From NCBI GenBank assembly GCA_030697205.1, contig JAUYQP010000034.1, positions 110,304 to 174,303 on the forward strand: a stretch of 64,000 nt of DNA. The letters are read 5' to 3'. Positions 51,063 through 57,940 of this stretch are shown piece by piece. Within the stretch, counting starts at the first letter, position 1. Each line of letters starts with the position of its first letter. A program made the translations under genes and the position numbers. The stretch is from Mycobacteriales bacterium. GTDB lineage: Bacteria; Actinomycetota; Actinomycetes; Mycobacteriales; SCTD01. Under the pieces are notes generated by a model that saw only the letters and a program-made list of their open reading frames with translations, ran no database searches and was not told the origin of the DNA.

Positions 51063-51962
51063 GTGCTGCTCCCGCTCCTGCTCGTGACGCTCGGGCTCGG
51101 TGTCCTGGCCTTCGGCCTCGCCCAGCAGCGGATGTCGGTGACCGCGATGCCCGACGACGTCGACATCGCGCTCGGCAACGCCGCCCTGCCCGACCCTGAC
51201 AGCACACCCCGCCCCGGGGTCGTCTACCGCGCCCTCGAGCCGCTGCTGGCCTCCGGCGGGTCTCTCGTACGCCGCGTCTCGCCGGTGCGCCGCATCCAGT
51301 TGTCCCGCGACCGCATCGTCTGGGCCGGGCTCGAGGGCTCGTTCACCCTGGAGAAGCTGCTCGGCTACAAGGCCGCCGGCTTCGTCGCCGGCGGGCTGTT
51401 CGGCCTCCTCGGCGCCCCGGGGTCCGTGCCGCTCGCCGTGTGGGCGGGCGGTCTCGCAGGGGCAGCGTCCTTCGTGCCAGACGCCGTGCTGTCATCGAGA
51501 GCCACTGAGCGGCAGAACCAGATCGCCCGGGCCCTGCCCGAGGCGCTCGACCTGCTCGCCCTCACCGTCGAAGCCGGGCTCGGCTTCGAGCAAGCGATCG
51601 AGGTCGTCGTCGACAACACCACCGGTCCGCTGTCGGGCGAGCTGACCCGGCTGCTGCGCGAGATCGAGCTCGGCGTCCCGCGCCGGGACGCCCTGGCCGC
51701 CCTCCGCGAGCGCACCGACGTCCCCGAGCTGTCGTCGTTCGTGGTCGCGCTGGTCCAGTCGGACCAGATGGGCATCGCGCTCGCCGACGTCCTGAAGACG
51801 CAGGCCGCGCAGGTGCGGCTCAAGCGGCGGCAGCGGGCCCGCGAGCAGGCCGCCAAGACGCCCGTGAAGATCCTGTTCCCCGTCGTGCTCGGCATCTTCC
51901 CGGCGCTGTTCGTCGTCACGATCGGCCCCGGTGCCATCAACATCGCCCGGTCGATCCTGTGA
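51063..51962 (+). CDS. tadC: Tad inner-membrane protein TadC
   Basis: A 299-residue GspF-domain membrane protein, partner of TadB. Family elements are FTLEKLLGYKAAGFVAGGLF, ARALPEALDLLALTVEAGLG, FEQAIEVVVDNTTGPLSGEL and LVQSDQMGIALADVLKTQAA, with a C-terminal span ending ATTIGPGAINI-type sequence. GTG 51063 starts 1 nt after the tadB stop. It ends the core operon; the pilin gene follows after about 200 nt. Confidence 0.9.
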   Translation: MLLPLLLVTLGLGVLAFGLAQQRMSVTAMPDDVDIALGNAALPDPDSTPRPGVVYRALEPLLASGGSLVRRVSPVRRIQLSRDRIVWAGLEGSFTLEKLLGYKAAGFVAGGLFGLLGAPGSVPLAVWAGGLAGAASFVPDAVLSSRATERQNQIARALPEALDLLALTVEAGLGFEQAIEVVVDNTTGPLSGELTRLLREIELGVPRRDALAALRERTDVPELSSFVVALVQSDQMGIALADVLKTQAAQVRLKRRQRAREQAAKTPVKILFPVVLGIFPALFVVTIGPGAINIARSIL

Positions 51963-52169
51963 GTCGTCACCGGTCAGCGGTCCGCTCGTTGTGTGGGGCG
52001 ACAGCCGCTGGCCCCCGCTGTCCGACATGTCCCGACCTGGACTAGCCCGAACGGGCCCTGCACCTGCAACCGATCGAGTCCGAGATCCAGAGTGAGGACT
52101 GCACCACCCTCTCGTCACACACCGCCGTCGTGCCGGTCCTGGTCCGACAACCACCAGAAGGAGAACACC

Positions 52170-52382
52170 GTGCTCAGCTTCTACATCACCCTGCAGGGCC
52201 TGCTCAGCGACCGCCGCGACGCGCTCGCCGCTCGTGACGACCGCGGTGCGACCGCGGTGGAGTACGGCCTGATGGTCGCCCTCATCGCCGCCGTCATCAT
52301 CGGTGCCGTCACGGCCCTCGGCACGAACCTCATCGAGAAGTTCGAGGAGGTCGCCGAGGCCGTCGGCATCGCCGGCGACTAG
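52170..52382 (+). CDS. flp: Flp-family type IVb pilin
   Basis: A 70-residue prepilin. The processing and assembly motif is DDRGATAVEYGLMVALIAAV, with cleavage expected after Gly and the Flp Glu-Tyr at positions 5-6 of the mature pilin, followed by IIGAVTALGTNLIEKFEEV. The GTG at 52170 has AGAAGGAG 5 nt upstream; the open frame to 51993 is upstream DNA. It is the major subunit of the Tad pilus. Own spacing from tadC (207 nt) and two strong terminators after it suggest it is expressed at higher level than the machinery. Confidence 0.93.
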   Translation: MLSFYITLQGLLSDRRDALAARDDRGATAVEYGLMVALIAAVIIGAVTALGTNLIEKFEEVAEAVGIAGD

Positions 52383-52391
52383 GCACTCACC

Positions 52392-52415
52392 GGCGAGCCG
52401 TCTCCACGGCTCGCC
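52392..52415 (+). terminator. Terminator hairpin after flp
   Basis: A perfect 10-bp stem GGCGAGCCGT/ACGGCTCGCC with a CTCC loop, 9 nt after the flp stop. Confidence 0.8.
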
Positions 52416-52429
52416 TGCACGACGGCAGG

Positions 52430-52459
52430 AGGCCCGGGTCCCTAGGGGGACCGGGCCTT
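52430..52459. terminator. Second GC-rich hairpin between flp and the convergent FnIII gene
   Basis: GGCCCGGGTCCC pairs with GGGGACCGGGCC (one bulge) followed by TT; it probably insulates the convergent transcription units. Confidence 0.6.
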
Positions 52460-52494
52460 CGTGCGTTCGCAGCACGAGGCCCTGGGCCGCGGCC

Positions 52495-52944
52495 TCAGAG
52501 AACGCAGAGCGCGCCCTGGGTCGTGGCCGAGGCCTGACCCGACGGGGCTGTCCAGGACTGGTAGGTGGTCTGGACGTAGTAGGTGTAGGTCGTCGACGAC
52601 GCGAGGGGTGTGTCGACGTAGCCCGAGGTGGTCCGGTCGGACAGCACCACCAGCTCGACGAAGCTGCCGGCGCCGGTCTTGCGGAAGACCTTGTAGCCCG
52701 TCGCGAAGGTGGACGCGGTCGGCGTCCAGGAGAGGTCGACGCTCCGGGTGGTCGCCAGGCAGCTCTGCGTGGCCGTGAGACCCGTCGGCGCGGCGAGCGA
52801 GGTCGTCGTGAAGGAGCTCGACGCCGTCGCGCCGGTGAGCCAGGCCGCGGAGACGGGCGCGGCCAGCGCGACCAGGGCGCCTCCGCACAGCACGACCACG
52901 CGCGCCAGGACCCTGGCGCGCGTGCGGGCGGACGGTGCGCTCAT
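52495..52944 (-). CDS. Secreted fibronectin-type-III-like protein
   Basis: A 149-residue exported protein with a signal peptide (VLARVVVLCGGALVALAAPV then SAAW) and one FnIII-like domain: AAPTGLTATQSCLATTRSVD, LSWTPTASTFATGYKVFRKT and SGYVDTPLASSTTYTYYVQT. One Cys near the start and one at the end could pair. Its ATG overlaps the stop of the SipW-like peptidase gene (ATGA), so it belongs to the same unit and is probably exported or processed with it, as matrix or surface protein. Confidence 0.75.
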   Translation of the reverse strand: MSAPSARTRARVLARVVVLCGGALVALAAPVSAAWLTGATASSSFTTTSLAAPTGLTATQSCLATTRSVDLSWTPTASTFATGYKVFRKTGAGSFVELVVLSDRTTSGYVDTPLASSTTYTYYVQTTYQSWTAPSGQASATTQGALCVL

Positions 52945-53597
52945 CGCTCCGGCTGCCTCCGCAACGTCGTGACGACGACGGCGCCGACCAGCAACCCGAG
53001 GACGAAGCCGCCCTTGGCACTGGCGAGGAAGGCACTGACCCGGCCCAGCCAGGGCGCGCTGTAGACGACCTCGCCAGCCGTCGTGACGGTGACCGGCAGC
53101 GGGTCGTTGTCGGTGTTGGCGTCGCCCTTGAGCGTCAGCTCGGCGGTCGCCCCGCGCTGGACGACGGCCACGACGCGGTGCGTGACGCGGGTGCGGTCGG
53201 GGCGCTCGACCGCGACGACGTCACCGACTCCGATCTCGGCGGCGGTGACCTGCCTGGTCAGGACCATCCCGCCGGTGGAGATGGTCGGCTCCATCGAGCC
53301 GGACCTCACGACCAGTGGGCGCAGACCGGTCAGCGTCGCGGCCACAGTGAGGCCGGTGACGAGCAGACCCACGACGGCCCCGAGGGTGAGCAGGTGATCG
53401 ACCCAGCGGCCGCCCGCCCGCTCGCGAGCGGGAGGTGCCGCGACGACGGGACGCTCCGGGAGCTGGCGCGCGCGCGGCTCGTCGGTCCAGCTGCGAGCCG
53501 GGTCGTCGGCCAGCGGGGTGCCGACGGACTCGGTCCGCGGTGAGGGGAGGTACGACGAGAGGTCCAGCGGCGCACGGAGGTCGTCGAGCGTGGTCAT
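52941..53597 (-). CDS. SipW-like signal peptidase I (Ser/His type)
   Basis: A 218-residue membrane peptidase. The N-terminal ~65 residues are cytoplasmic and Pro/Arg-rich; a membrane span follows (LLTLGAVVGLLVTGLTVAAT), then RPLVVRSGSMEPTISTGGMV with the catalytic Ser, IGVGDVVAVERPDRTRVTHR (His in place of the Lys of bacterial LepB, the SipW/ER form), LTLKGDANTDNDPLPV and a last span. It is flanked by a TasA-like protein and an FnIII protein, both likely clients. The ATG at 53597 is the first start. Confidence 0.88.
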   Translation of the reverse strand: MTTLDDLRAPLDLSSYLPSPRTESVGTPLADDPARSWTDEPRARQLPERPVVAAPPARERAGGRWVDHLLTLGAVVGLLVTGLTVAATLTGLRPLVVRSGSMEPTISTGGMVLTRQVTAAEIGVGDVVAVERPDRTRVTHRVVAVVQRGATAELTLKGDANTDNDPLPVTVTTAGEVVYSAPWLGRVSAFLASAKGGFVLGLLVGAVVVTTLRRQPER

Positions 53598-53679
53598 CGA
53601 GGTCTCCTCTCGTCCGGGAACCGCCTCGCCCCGGCTGACCTATCGGCCAGCCGGGGCGGTGAAGCAGGTGGTGCGGTGA

Positions 53680-54240
53680 CTAGCTCTGCGTCGCGGAGAA
53701 CGTCATCGTCGTGGTCGTCGTGGACGCCTGCAGCGAGTCGCCGGCGCCGGAGGGGAGCTCGACCTTGAAGCAGAGGACCTCACTTGCGGACGACGCCAGC
53801 GTGCGGCTGACGAACGACGCGCCGTTGATGGCGCCCTCAGCGAGCACCGTGGTGAGGGACTCGGTGTAGCCGACGCCGGCGACGTCGCAGGCAGCAGCGT
53901 TGGCCACGACCTTGGCACCGAGCCGGAGCGTGTCCCGCAGCGCCTTGGAGTCGGCGTTCGTCGACGCGCTGCTCATGCTGTAGCCGAAGCTGAGCGTGCC
54001 GGCGTTGTTCATCGTGAGCGGCGCGTAGACGACGTCGCCGGGCTTGAGGTTGCTGCTCTCGAGCGAGGTGAAGGCGTAGGCGTCGTCGGTCTCGGAGCTG
54101 ACGAGCAGGTCGACGGTGCCGGCGGTGAAGGTCGACGCCGACGTGGCGCTGTCGGTGAAGGTGGCGTACGTCGAGGCCCACACGGCGGTCGAGAGGGTGC
54201 CGAGGCTGGCAACGACCTTGAGCTTGCGGGTGAGCTGCAT
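53680..54240 (-). CDS. TasA/camelysin-like SipW-dependent surface protein
   Basis: A 186-residue exported protein. Its N-terminal signal (KLKVVASLGTLSTAVWASTY then ATFTDSATSASTFTAGTVDL) is the SipW-dependent type of TasA and camelysin proteins. The rest, including DLLVSSETDDAYAFTSLESS, KPGDVVYAPLTMNNAGTLSF and two cysteines, fits a TasA-like beta-rich fibre subunit. ATG 54240 (GGAG upstream) is preferred over 54255. It is upstream of and co-directed with sipW. Likely an extracellular matrix fibre protein. Confidence 0.82.
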   Translation of the reverse strand: MQLTRKLKVVASLGTLSTAVWASTYATFTDSATSASTFTAGTVDLLVSSETDDAYAFTSLESSNLKPGDVVYAPLTMNNAGTLSFGYSMSSASTNADSKALRDTLRLGAKVVANAAACDVAGVGYTESLTTVLAEGAINGASFVSRTLASSASEVLCFKVELPSGAGDSLQASTTTTTMTFSATQS

Positions 54241-54512
54241 GTCGGGGGACTCCATTCAGATGAGCGAGGGGAGCCGGTGGCCGTCCTAGCAGCCAGCTCG
54301 TTCGGTTGCGCACTACTTGATTCGGCTACTCCGGGGGACTAGGAACATGGCTCCTTGTGATGGTTGTGGACTACGCCCGTGGAGCGGCTCCACGTCGGTC
54401 GCGTTGCACCGAAGGGCGCATCCGCGACCGGGGCAGACCGGGACATCCGCACCCAGGCCGGGCACGGACAGGCGCGCCCACTGCGCCGTCGTACCCCTCC
54501 CTCGTCATGATG
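54241..54512. other. Intergenic region upstream of the TasA-like gene
   Basis: About 270 bases between the TasA-like start and the terminator of the DUF1416 gene. Short open frames on the plus strand have no recognisable product. The promoter of the TasA-like gene must lie here, but no clear -10/-35 was identified. Confidence 0.45.
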
Positions 54513-54544
54513 AAGGCCCGTCCCGGACGAGCGGGACGGGCCTT
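54513..54544 (-). terminator. Terminator after the DUF1416 gene
   Basis: A perfect 13-bp stem (AAGGCCCGTCCCG at 54513-54525 and its complement at 54532-54544) with a 6-nt loop, 28 nt after the stop on the minus strand; the A-rich end becomes U-rich in the minus transcript. Confidence 0.85.
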
Positions 54545-54572
54545 CGACGTGCCTTCAACAGGCGGGTGGTGA

Positions 54573-54872
54573 CTAGGCGGGCAGCTCCACCTTGGCCTCG
54601 ACGGCCTGGCCCTGCAGGGCCGTCACGGCGGTGTCGAACGACGAGCCGGGCGTCAGCGTGCGCAGGGTCCAGTCGCCGTCGGCGGCGTAGAAGCGGAAGT
54701 AGCCCGTCGCCGAGGTCTGCACCTCGGCGGTGAACTCGCCGGTCGTGCCGAGCAGCCGCACGTAGGCGCCGGCCACCGCCGAGCCGTCGCGAAGGACGTG
54801 GCCGTGCAGGACGGCCTCCTTCGCGCTCACCTCGAGGGCGGGCAGGGTGTCCTGGTCAGGTGCGCCGCACAC
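54573..54872 (-). CDS. DUF1416 protein of the sulfurtransferase cluster
   Basis: A 99-residue small protein with CGAPDQ at the start, AKEAVLHGHVLRDGSAVAGA, YVRLLGTTGEFTAEVQTSAT and GYFRFYAADGDWTLRTL, the DUF1416 form that follows the thiosulfate sulfurtransferase in actinobacteria. GTG 54872 starts 1 nt after the sulfurtransferase stop, so they are co-translated. A beta-sandwich (transthyretin-like) fold is likely; function unproven. Confidence 0.88.
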   Translation of the reverse strand: MCGAPDQDTLPALEVSAKEAVLHGHVLRDGSAVAGAYVRLLGTTGEFTAEVQTSATGYFRFYAADGDWTLRTLTPGSSFDTAVTALQGQAVEAKVELPA

Positions 54873-54873
54873 G

Positions 54874-55716
54874 TCAGACCGCCTTCGCGGGGTTCTCGAC
54901 CGGCACGCCGACGAGGCTGCCGTACTCGACCCACGAGCCGTCGTAGTTCTTCACGTCGCTCTTGCCCAGGAGCTGGCTCAGCACGAACCAGGTGTGCGAC
55001 GAGCGCTCACCGATGCGGCAGTAGGCGATGGTCGCGCGGCTGTCGTCGAAGCCCTCGGCGGCGTAGAGCGCGGTGAGCTCCTCGTCGCTGCGGAACGTGC
55101 CGTCGTCGGCCGCGGCCTTGCTCCACGGGATGTTGATGGCCGTGGGGACGTGGCCGGCGCGCTGGCTCTGCTCCTGCGGCAGGTGGGCCGGCGCCTTGAT
55201 CTTGCCGCTGAACTCGTCGGGGCTGCGCACGTCGACGAGGTTCTTCGACCCGATCGACGCGACGACCTCGTCGCGGAACGCGCGGATGGTGAGGTCAGGC
55301 TCCTTCGCGGAGTACGACGTCTCCGGGCGGACGGGCACGTCCTTGACGAGCTCCCGACCGTCGAGCTCCCACTTCTTGCGCCCGCCGTCGAGCAGCTTGA
55401 CGTCGGCGTGCCCGTAGAGCTTGAAGTACCAGTACGCGTAGGCCGCGAACCAGTTGTTGTTGCCGCCGTAGAGCACGACGGTGTCGTCGTTGGAGATCCC
55501 CTTGGCGGACAGCAGCTTCCCGAAGTCGGCAGCGTCGATGACGTCGCGCGCCTCGGCCTGCTGCAGCTCCTTGGTCCAGTCCAGCCGGACAGCGTTCTTG
55601 ATGTGGCCGCCGTCGTAGGCGGACACGTCCTCGTCGACCTCGACCAGGACGACCTTGGGGTCGTCGAGGTGGGCCTCGGCCCAGTCGGCGTCGACCAGTA
55701 CGTCGGCGCGGCTCAT
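54874..55716 (-). CDS. Thiosulfate sulfurtransferase (rhodanese, SseA/CysA2 type)
   Basis: A 280-residue two-rhodanese-domain enzyme that transfers sulfur from thiosulfate to cyanide or other acceptors. DVLVDADWAEAHLDDPKVVL, VEVDEDVSAYDGGHIKNAVR, TVVLYGGNNNWFAAYAYWYF, LVDVRSPDEFSGKI and the active-site loop IAYCRIGERSSHTWFVL (catalytic Cys) match the mycobacterial CysA2/SseA group. ATG 55716 has GAGGAG 8 nt upstream and overlaps the DUF4395 stop (ATGA). It is the centre of a sulfur cluster controlled by the upstream leader peptide. Confidence 0.92.
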   Translation of the reverse strand: MSRADVLVDADWAEAHLDDPKVVLVEVDEDVSAYDGGHIKNAVRLDWTKELQQAEARDVIDAADFGKLLSAKGISNDDTVVLYGGNNNWFAAYAYWYFKLYGHADVKLLDGGRKKWELDGRELVKDVPVRPETSYSAKEPDLTIRAFRDEVVASIGSKNLVDVRSPDEFSGKIKAPAHLPQEQSQRAGHVPTAINIPWSKAAADDGTFRSDEELTALYAAEGFDDSRATIAYCRIGERSSHTWFVLSQLLGKSDVKNYDGSWVEYGSLVGVPVENPAKAV

Positions 55717-56144
55717 GCGGTAGCTCCTCTGGTTGTCGTGCGCTTGTAGAGCAGGTAGGCCTCGCAGCCGAGGCAGAGCCCGAAAGCGGCGTTGAGGAAG
55801 GCCGCGGACAGCGCCGCGGCGGTGAGGACGAGCCCGAGGGTGGTGGCGCCGGCGAGCAGCGCGACCGCACCGGCCGCAGCGAAGCCGAGGCCCACGGCCT
55901 GCGCGAACTGCGGCGGCCGCGCGTCCTCGAACTCGCGCGGAGGCGCCAGCCGGGGCCGGACGACCTTCTTGAAGACCACGCCGTACGGCGCATGCGTGAT
56001 CCGCCACGCGCCGAGGCCGAAGACGATGGCCTGCGCGAGCAGCAGCCACCCGGACTGGGTGACCAGCACGGTGGCGAGGACAACGGCGGTGACCCACGCG
56101 GCGAAGCGCGGGCCCCGCACGTCGATCTGGACGGGGACGGTCAT
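55713..56144 (-). CDS. DUF4395 membrane protein
   Basis: A 143-residue integral membrane protein of the DUF4395 family. VQIDVRGPRFAAWVTAVVLA, VLVTQSGWLLLAQAIVFGLG, PRLAPPREFEDARPPQFAQA and the C-terminal CxxC in NAAFGLCLGCEAYLLYKR are diagnostic. It usually sits between a thioredoxin-like protein and the sulfurtransferase, as here, and may handle a sulfur or redox step at the membrane. ATG 56144 lies 37 nt after the stop of the cysteine-rich leader. Confidence 0.85.
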   Translation of the reverse strand: MTVPVQIDVRGPRFAAWVTAVVLATVLVTQSGWLLLAQAIVFGLGAWRITHAPYGVVFKKVVRPRLAPPREFEDARPPQFAQAVGLGFAAAGAVALLAGATTLGLVLTAAALSAAFLNAAFGLCLGCEAYLLYKRTTTRGATA

Positions 56145-56181
56145 GGGTGTGCCTCTCAGGGCTCCGGACGGAAGGGGATCG

Positions 56182-56250
56182 TCAGGAGGCGGGACACAGG
56201 CAGGTCGCGGTGCGGCAGAAGTCCACCGCGCGTCGCTTGACCAGCACCAT
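56182..56250 (-). CDS. Cysteine-rich leader peptide (attenuator-type uORF)
   Basis: A 22-codon frame beginning ATG-GTG-CTG with two arginines then AVDFCRTATCLCPAS; the run CRTATCLC has three cysteines in eight residues. Such short ORFs with a V-D-x-C-R...C-L-C pattern precede sulfur genes in actinobacteria and act as cysteine-responsive leaders. A TACCCT -10 (56258-56263) lies 7 nt upstream of the ATG, inside the end of the thioredoxin gene, and DUF4395 starts 37 nt after the stop. An upstream in-frame GTG at 56256 is the alternative start. Confidence 0.8.
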   Translation of the reverse strand: MVLVKRRAVDFCRTATCLCPAS

Positions 56251-56252
56251 GC

Positions 56253-56675
56253 TCACGAGGGTACTGCCTTGCCGAGCGCGGCGATCACGTCGGGCTTGCG
56301 GGGCTGGCCCGCGGCCCGCGTCGTGACCCGTCCGTCGCGGTCGAGCACCAGCGTCGTCGGCGTCTTGAGGATCCCCAGCCGGCGTACGACGTCCAGGTGC
56401 TTCTCGGCGTCGACCTCCACGTGGGTGACCCCCGGGACCATCGCGCTGACCTCCTCCAGCGTGCGCCGGGTCGCCCGGCACGGTGCGCAGAAGGCGCTGG
56501 AGAACTGCAGCAGCGTCGCAGTCTCGCCCGGCTCGCCACCAAGCTCGCGGACCAGCCCACGCAGGTCCTCCCCGGTGGGCTTCAGGTCGCGCATCCGGCC
56601 CTGCCGGCGGCGGTGGACCAGCCCGGCGACAGTGCTGAGCGCGAGCACGGCTGCCAGCGCGACGAGTCCCTCCAC
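56253..56675 (-). CDS. Membrane-anchored thioredoxin-like protein
   Basis: A 140-residue protein: a membrane span (EGLVALAAVLALSTVAGLVH), a short linker, then a thioredoxin fold with the active site LLQFSSAFCAPCRATRRTLE, VDAEKHLDVVRRLGILKTPT (cis-Pro) and TLVLDRDGRVTTRAAGQ. It probably reduces or transfers sulfur on the cytoplasmic or outer face near the membrane. Its TGA lies just upstream of the leader peptide, whose promoter is embedded in this gene. GTG 56675 is the start. Confidence 0.85.
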   Translation of the reverse strand: MEGLVALAAVLALSTVAGLVHRRRQGRMRDLKPTGEDLRGLVRELGGEPGETATLLQFSSAFCAPCRATRRTLEEVSAMVPGVTHVEVDAEKHLDVVRRLGILKTPTTLVLDRDGRVTTRAAGQPRKPDVIAALGKAVPS

Positions 56676-56718
56676 GTGAGGCGCAACGGTGTTGCGGCCC
56701 CCGGGCTTCCCGCTCTGA

Positions 56719-56724
56719 CAAGAT
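56719..56724 (+). promoter_or_regulatory. -10 element (CAAGAT) of the membrane protein gene
   Basis: CAAGAT lies 7 nt before the GTG at 56732 and overlaps the earlier ATG at 56723, which favours the GTG as start. Confidence 0.35.
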
Positions 56725-56731
56725 GCGGCCC

Positions 56732-57700
56732 GTGACGACCGACGGACCCGAGCCCGCAGACGCGCCCGACGTGGTGCGGATCGGTGGCGCGCAGTGGGCC
56801 GACGGGACGGTCCCCGACGCCGCGCGCGCGTCCGCGGAGGCGTCGCGGGAGTCGGCCGCGGCTGCCGAGCCCGAGCCGGTCCCGCGGGTGGGTGGTCCGG
56901 CGCCGCGCCCGCCGATGCTCGTCCAGGGCCTGCTGTCGGCGGTGCTCGCCGGGGCGCTCGCCCTGGTCGCTGTGCCCGGCTCGGTGCCGCTGCTCCTCGC
57001 CCTGCTCGTCGTGCAGCTGCTGCTCGGGCTCGGCTTCCTCGCCGTCGTCGACGCGCCCGCTGCCGGTGGCGCCTTCGCCGTCGTCGCGGTCTCGGTCGTC
57101 GTCGCCGACGTCGTCGCGCTCAACGGCGACGGGTCGGTGTCGGGACTGGCCGGCGTCGCCGCCCTCGCGCTGGTCGCGTCGCTGTTCCACCAGCTGGCGC
57201 GCCGCGGGCGCTCGCGCGTGACCGAGTCGCTCGCCGACACCCTCGTCGCCGTGGTGCTGCTCACCGGCATGGCCTGCCTGATCGCCCTGCGCGAGCTCGA
57301 CGGGGGCGCCGAAGCTGTCTCGGTGGCCCTGGCCGGGGCCGCAGGGGCGCTCGCGGCGGGCCGGATCGGCGACCGGGTCGCCCCGCGACCCGCCCTGGCG
57401 GTCGGCGCGACCCGCGGCTGGCCCGGCCTGCTGCTGGCGCTCGGCGCCGGGGCGCTGGTCGCCTCGGTGGTCGCGGGGGACGGCGGGTCCGTCGCGGGGC
57501 GCGACGGGCTGCTGCTCGGGCTCGTCGTGGCGGTTGCCGCCTCGGCCGCTGACCTCGCCGTCGACCTCGGTGCCGCCGAGCTGCGCGCGGGCTGGCGCGA
57601 CGCCCGCCGGGTCGCGGCCCTGCGCCCGGTCGGCCTGCTGCTGCCCTTCGCCGCCGTCGGCCCGGTCGCCTTCGTCGCCGGCCGCCTCGTCCTGGTCTGA
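56732..57700 (+). CDS. Polytopic membrane protein, unrecognised
   Basis: A 322-residue protein with an acidic and Ala/Pro-rich N-terminus (about 1-60), then about eight hydrophobic spans, for example VLAGALALVAVPGSVPLLLA, LLVVQLLLGLGFLAVVDA, AFAVVAVSVVVADVVAL and LAVGATRGWPGLLLALGAGA. No family is recognised with confidence. GTG 56732 is preferred over ATG 56723 because of the overlapping -10. It is divergent from the thioredoxin-like gene and followed by a repeat-rich spacer. Confidence 0.75.
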   Translation: MTTDGPEPADAPDVVRIGGAQWADGTVPDAARASAEASRESAAAAEPEPVPRVGGPAPRPPMLVQGLLSAVLAGALALVAVPGSVPLLLALLVVQLLLGLGFLAVVDAPAAGGAFAVVAVSVVVADVVALNGDGSVSGLAGVAALALVASLFHQLARRGRSRVTESLADTLVAVVLLTGMACLIALRELDGGAEAVSVALAGAAGALAAGRIGDRVAPRPALAVGATRGWPGLLLALGAGALVASVVAGDGGSVAGRDGLLLGLVVAVAASAADLAVDLGAAELRAGWRDARRVAALRPVGLLLPFAAVGPVAFVAGRLVLV

Positions 57701-57708
57701 CCGGGACG

Positions 57709-57738
57709 GGGACCGGGACCGGGACCGGGACCGGGACC
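57709..57738. repeat. Tandem hexamer repeat (GGGACC)5
   Basis: Five perfect GGGACC units directly after the membrane protein stop, with partial units on both sides. Such short tandem repeats can vary in copy number by slippage. Confidence 0.85.
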
Positions 57739-57753
57739 GAGCAAGCCTCCCGC

Positions 57754-57856
57754 GCGCCTTGCTGCACTGCACGCTGACCGCGTGCACTGCACACTCCAGC
57801 CGCAGACCACCGCGCCTGCGCACTGCACGCAACGGGCGTGCAGTGCAGCAAGGCGC
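57754..57856. repeat. 21-bp perfect inverted repeat with internal CACTGCAC copies
   Basis: The arms 57754-57774 and 57836-57856 are perfect reverse complements over 21 bp. Between them GCACTGCAC occurs twice more (about 57784-57792 and 57820-57828), so alternative foldings are possible. It lies between the membrane protein and the DUF2993 gene, about 85 nt before the latter's start. Nothing protein-coding is recognised here. Confidence 0.8.
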
Positions 57857-57927
57857 CTCGCGGGTGTGCCTGCACCGCGCACGAGCAGCGTGCGGTGCAG
57901 CGGCGCCCGCGACAGGGGGTTCCGTCG

Positions 57928-57933
57928 TACGGT
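57928..57933 (+). promoter_or_regulatory. -10 element (TACGGT) of the DUF2993 gene
   Basis: TACGGT lies 7 nt before the GTG at 57941, consistent with the leaderless pattern of this window. Confidence 0.4.
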
Positions 57934-57940
57934 CGTGGGC

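Noticed and set aside
44141..52045. Similar GACTAG-containing stretches upstream of the Tad operon (44141) and upstream of flp (52040) as a shared regulator site
   Set aside because: Only about half the bases agree, spacing to the genes differs, and no dyad is shared; too weak to call.
57709..57738. Hexamer array considered as a CRISPR array
   Set aside because: Units are 6 bp with no spacers, and no cas genes are present.
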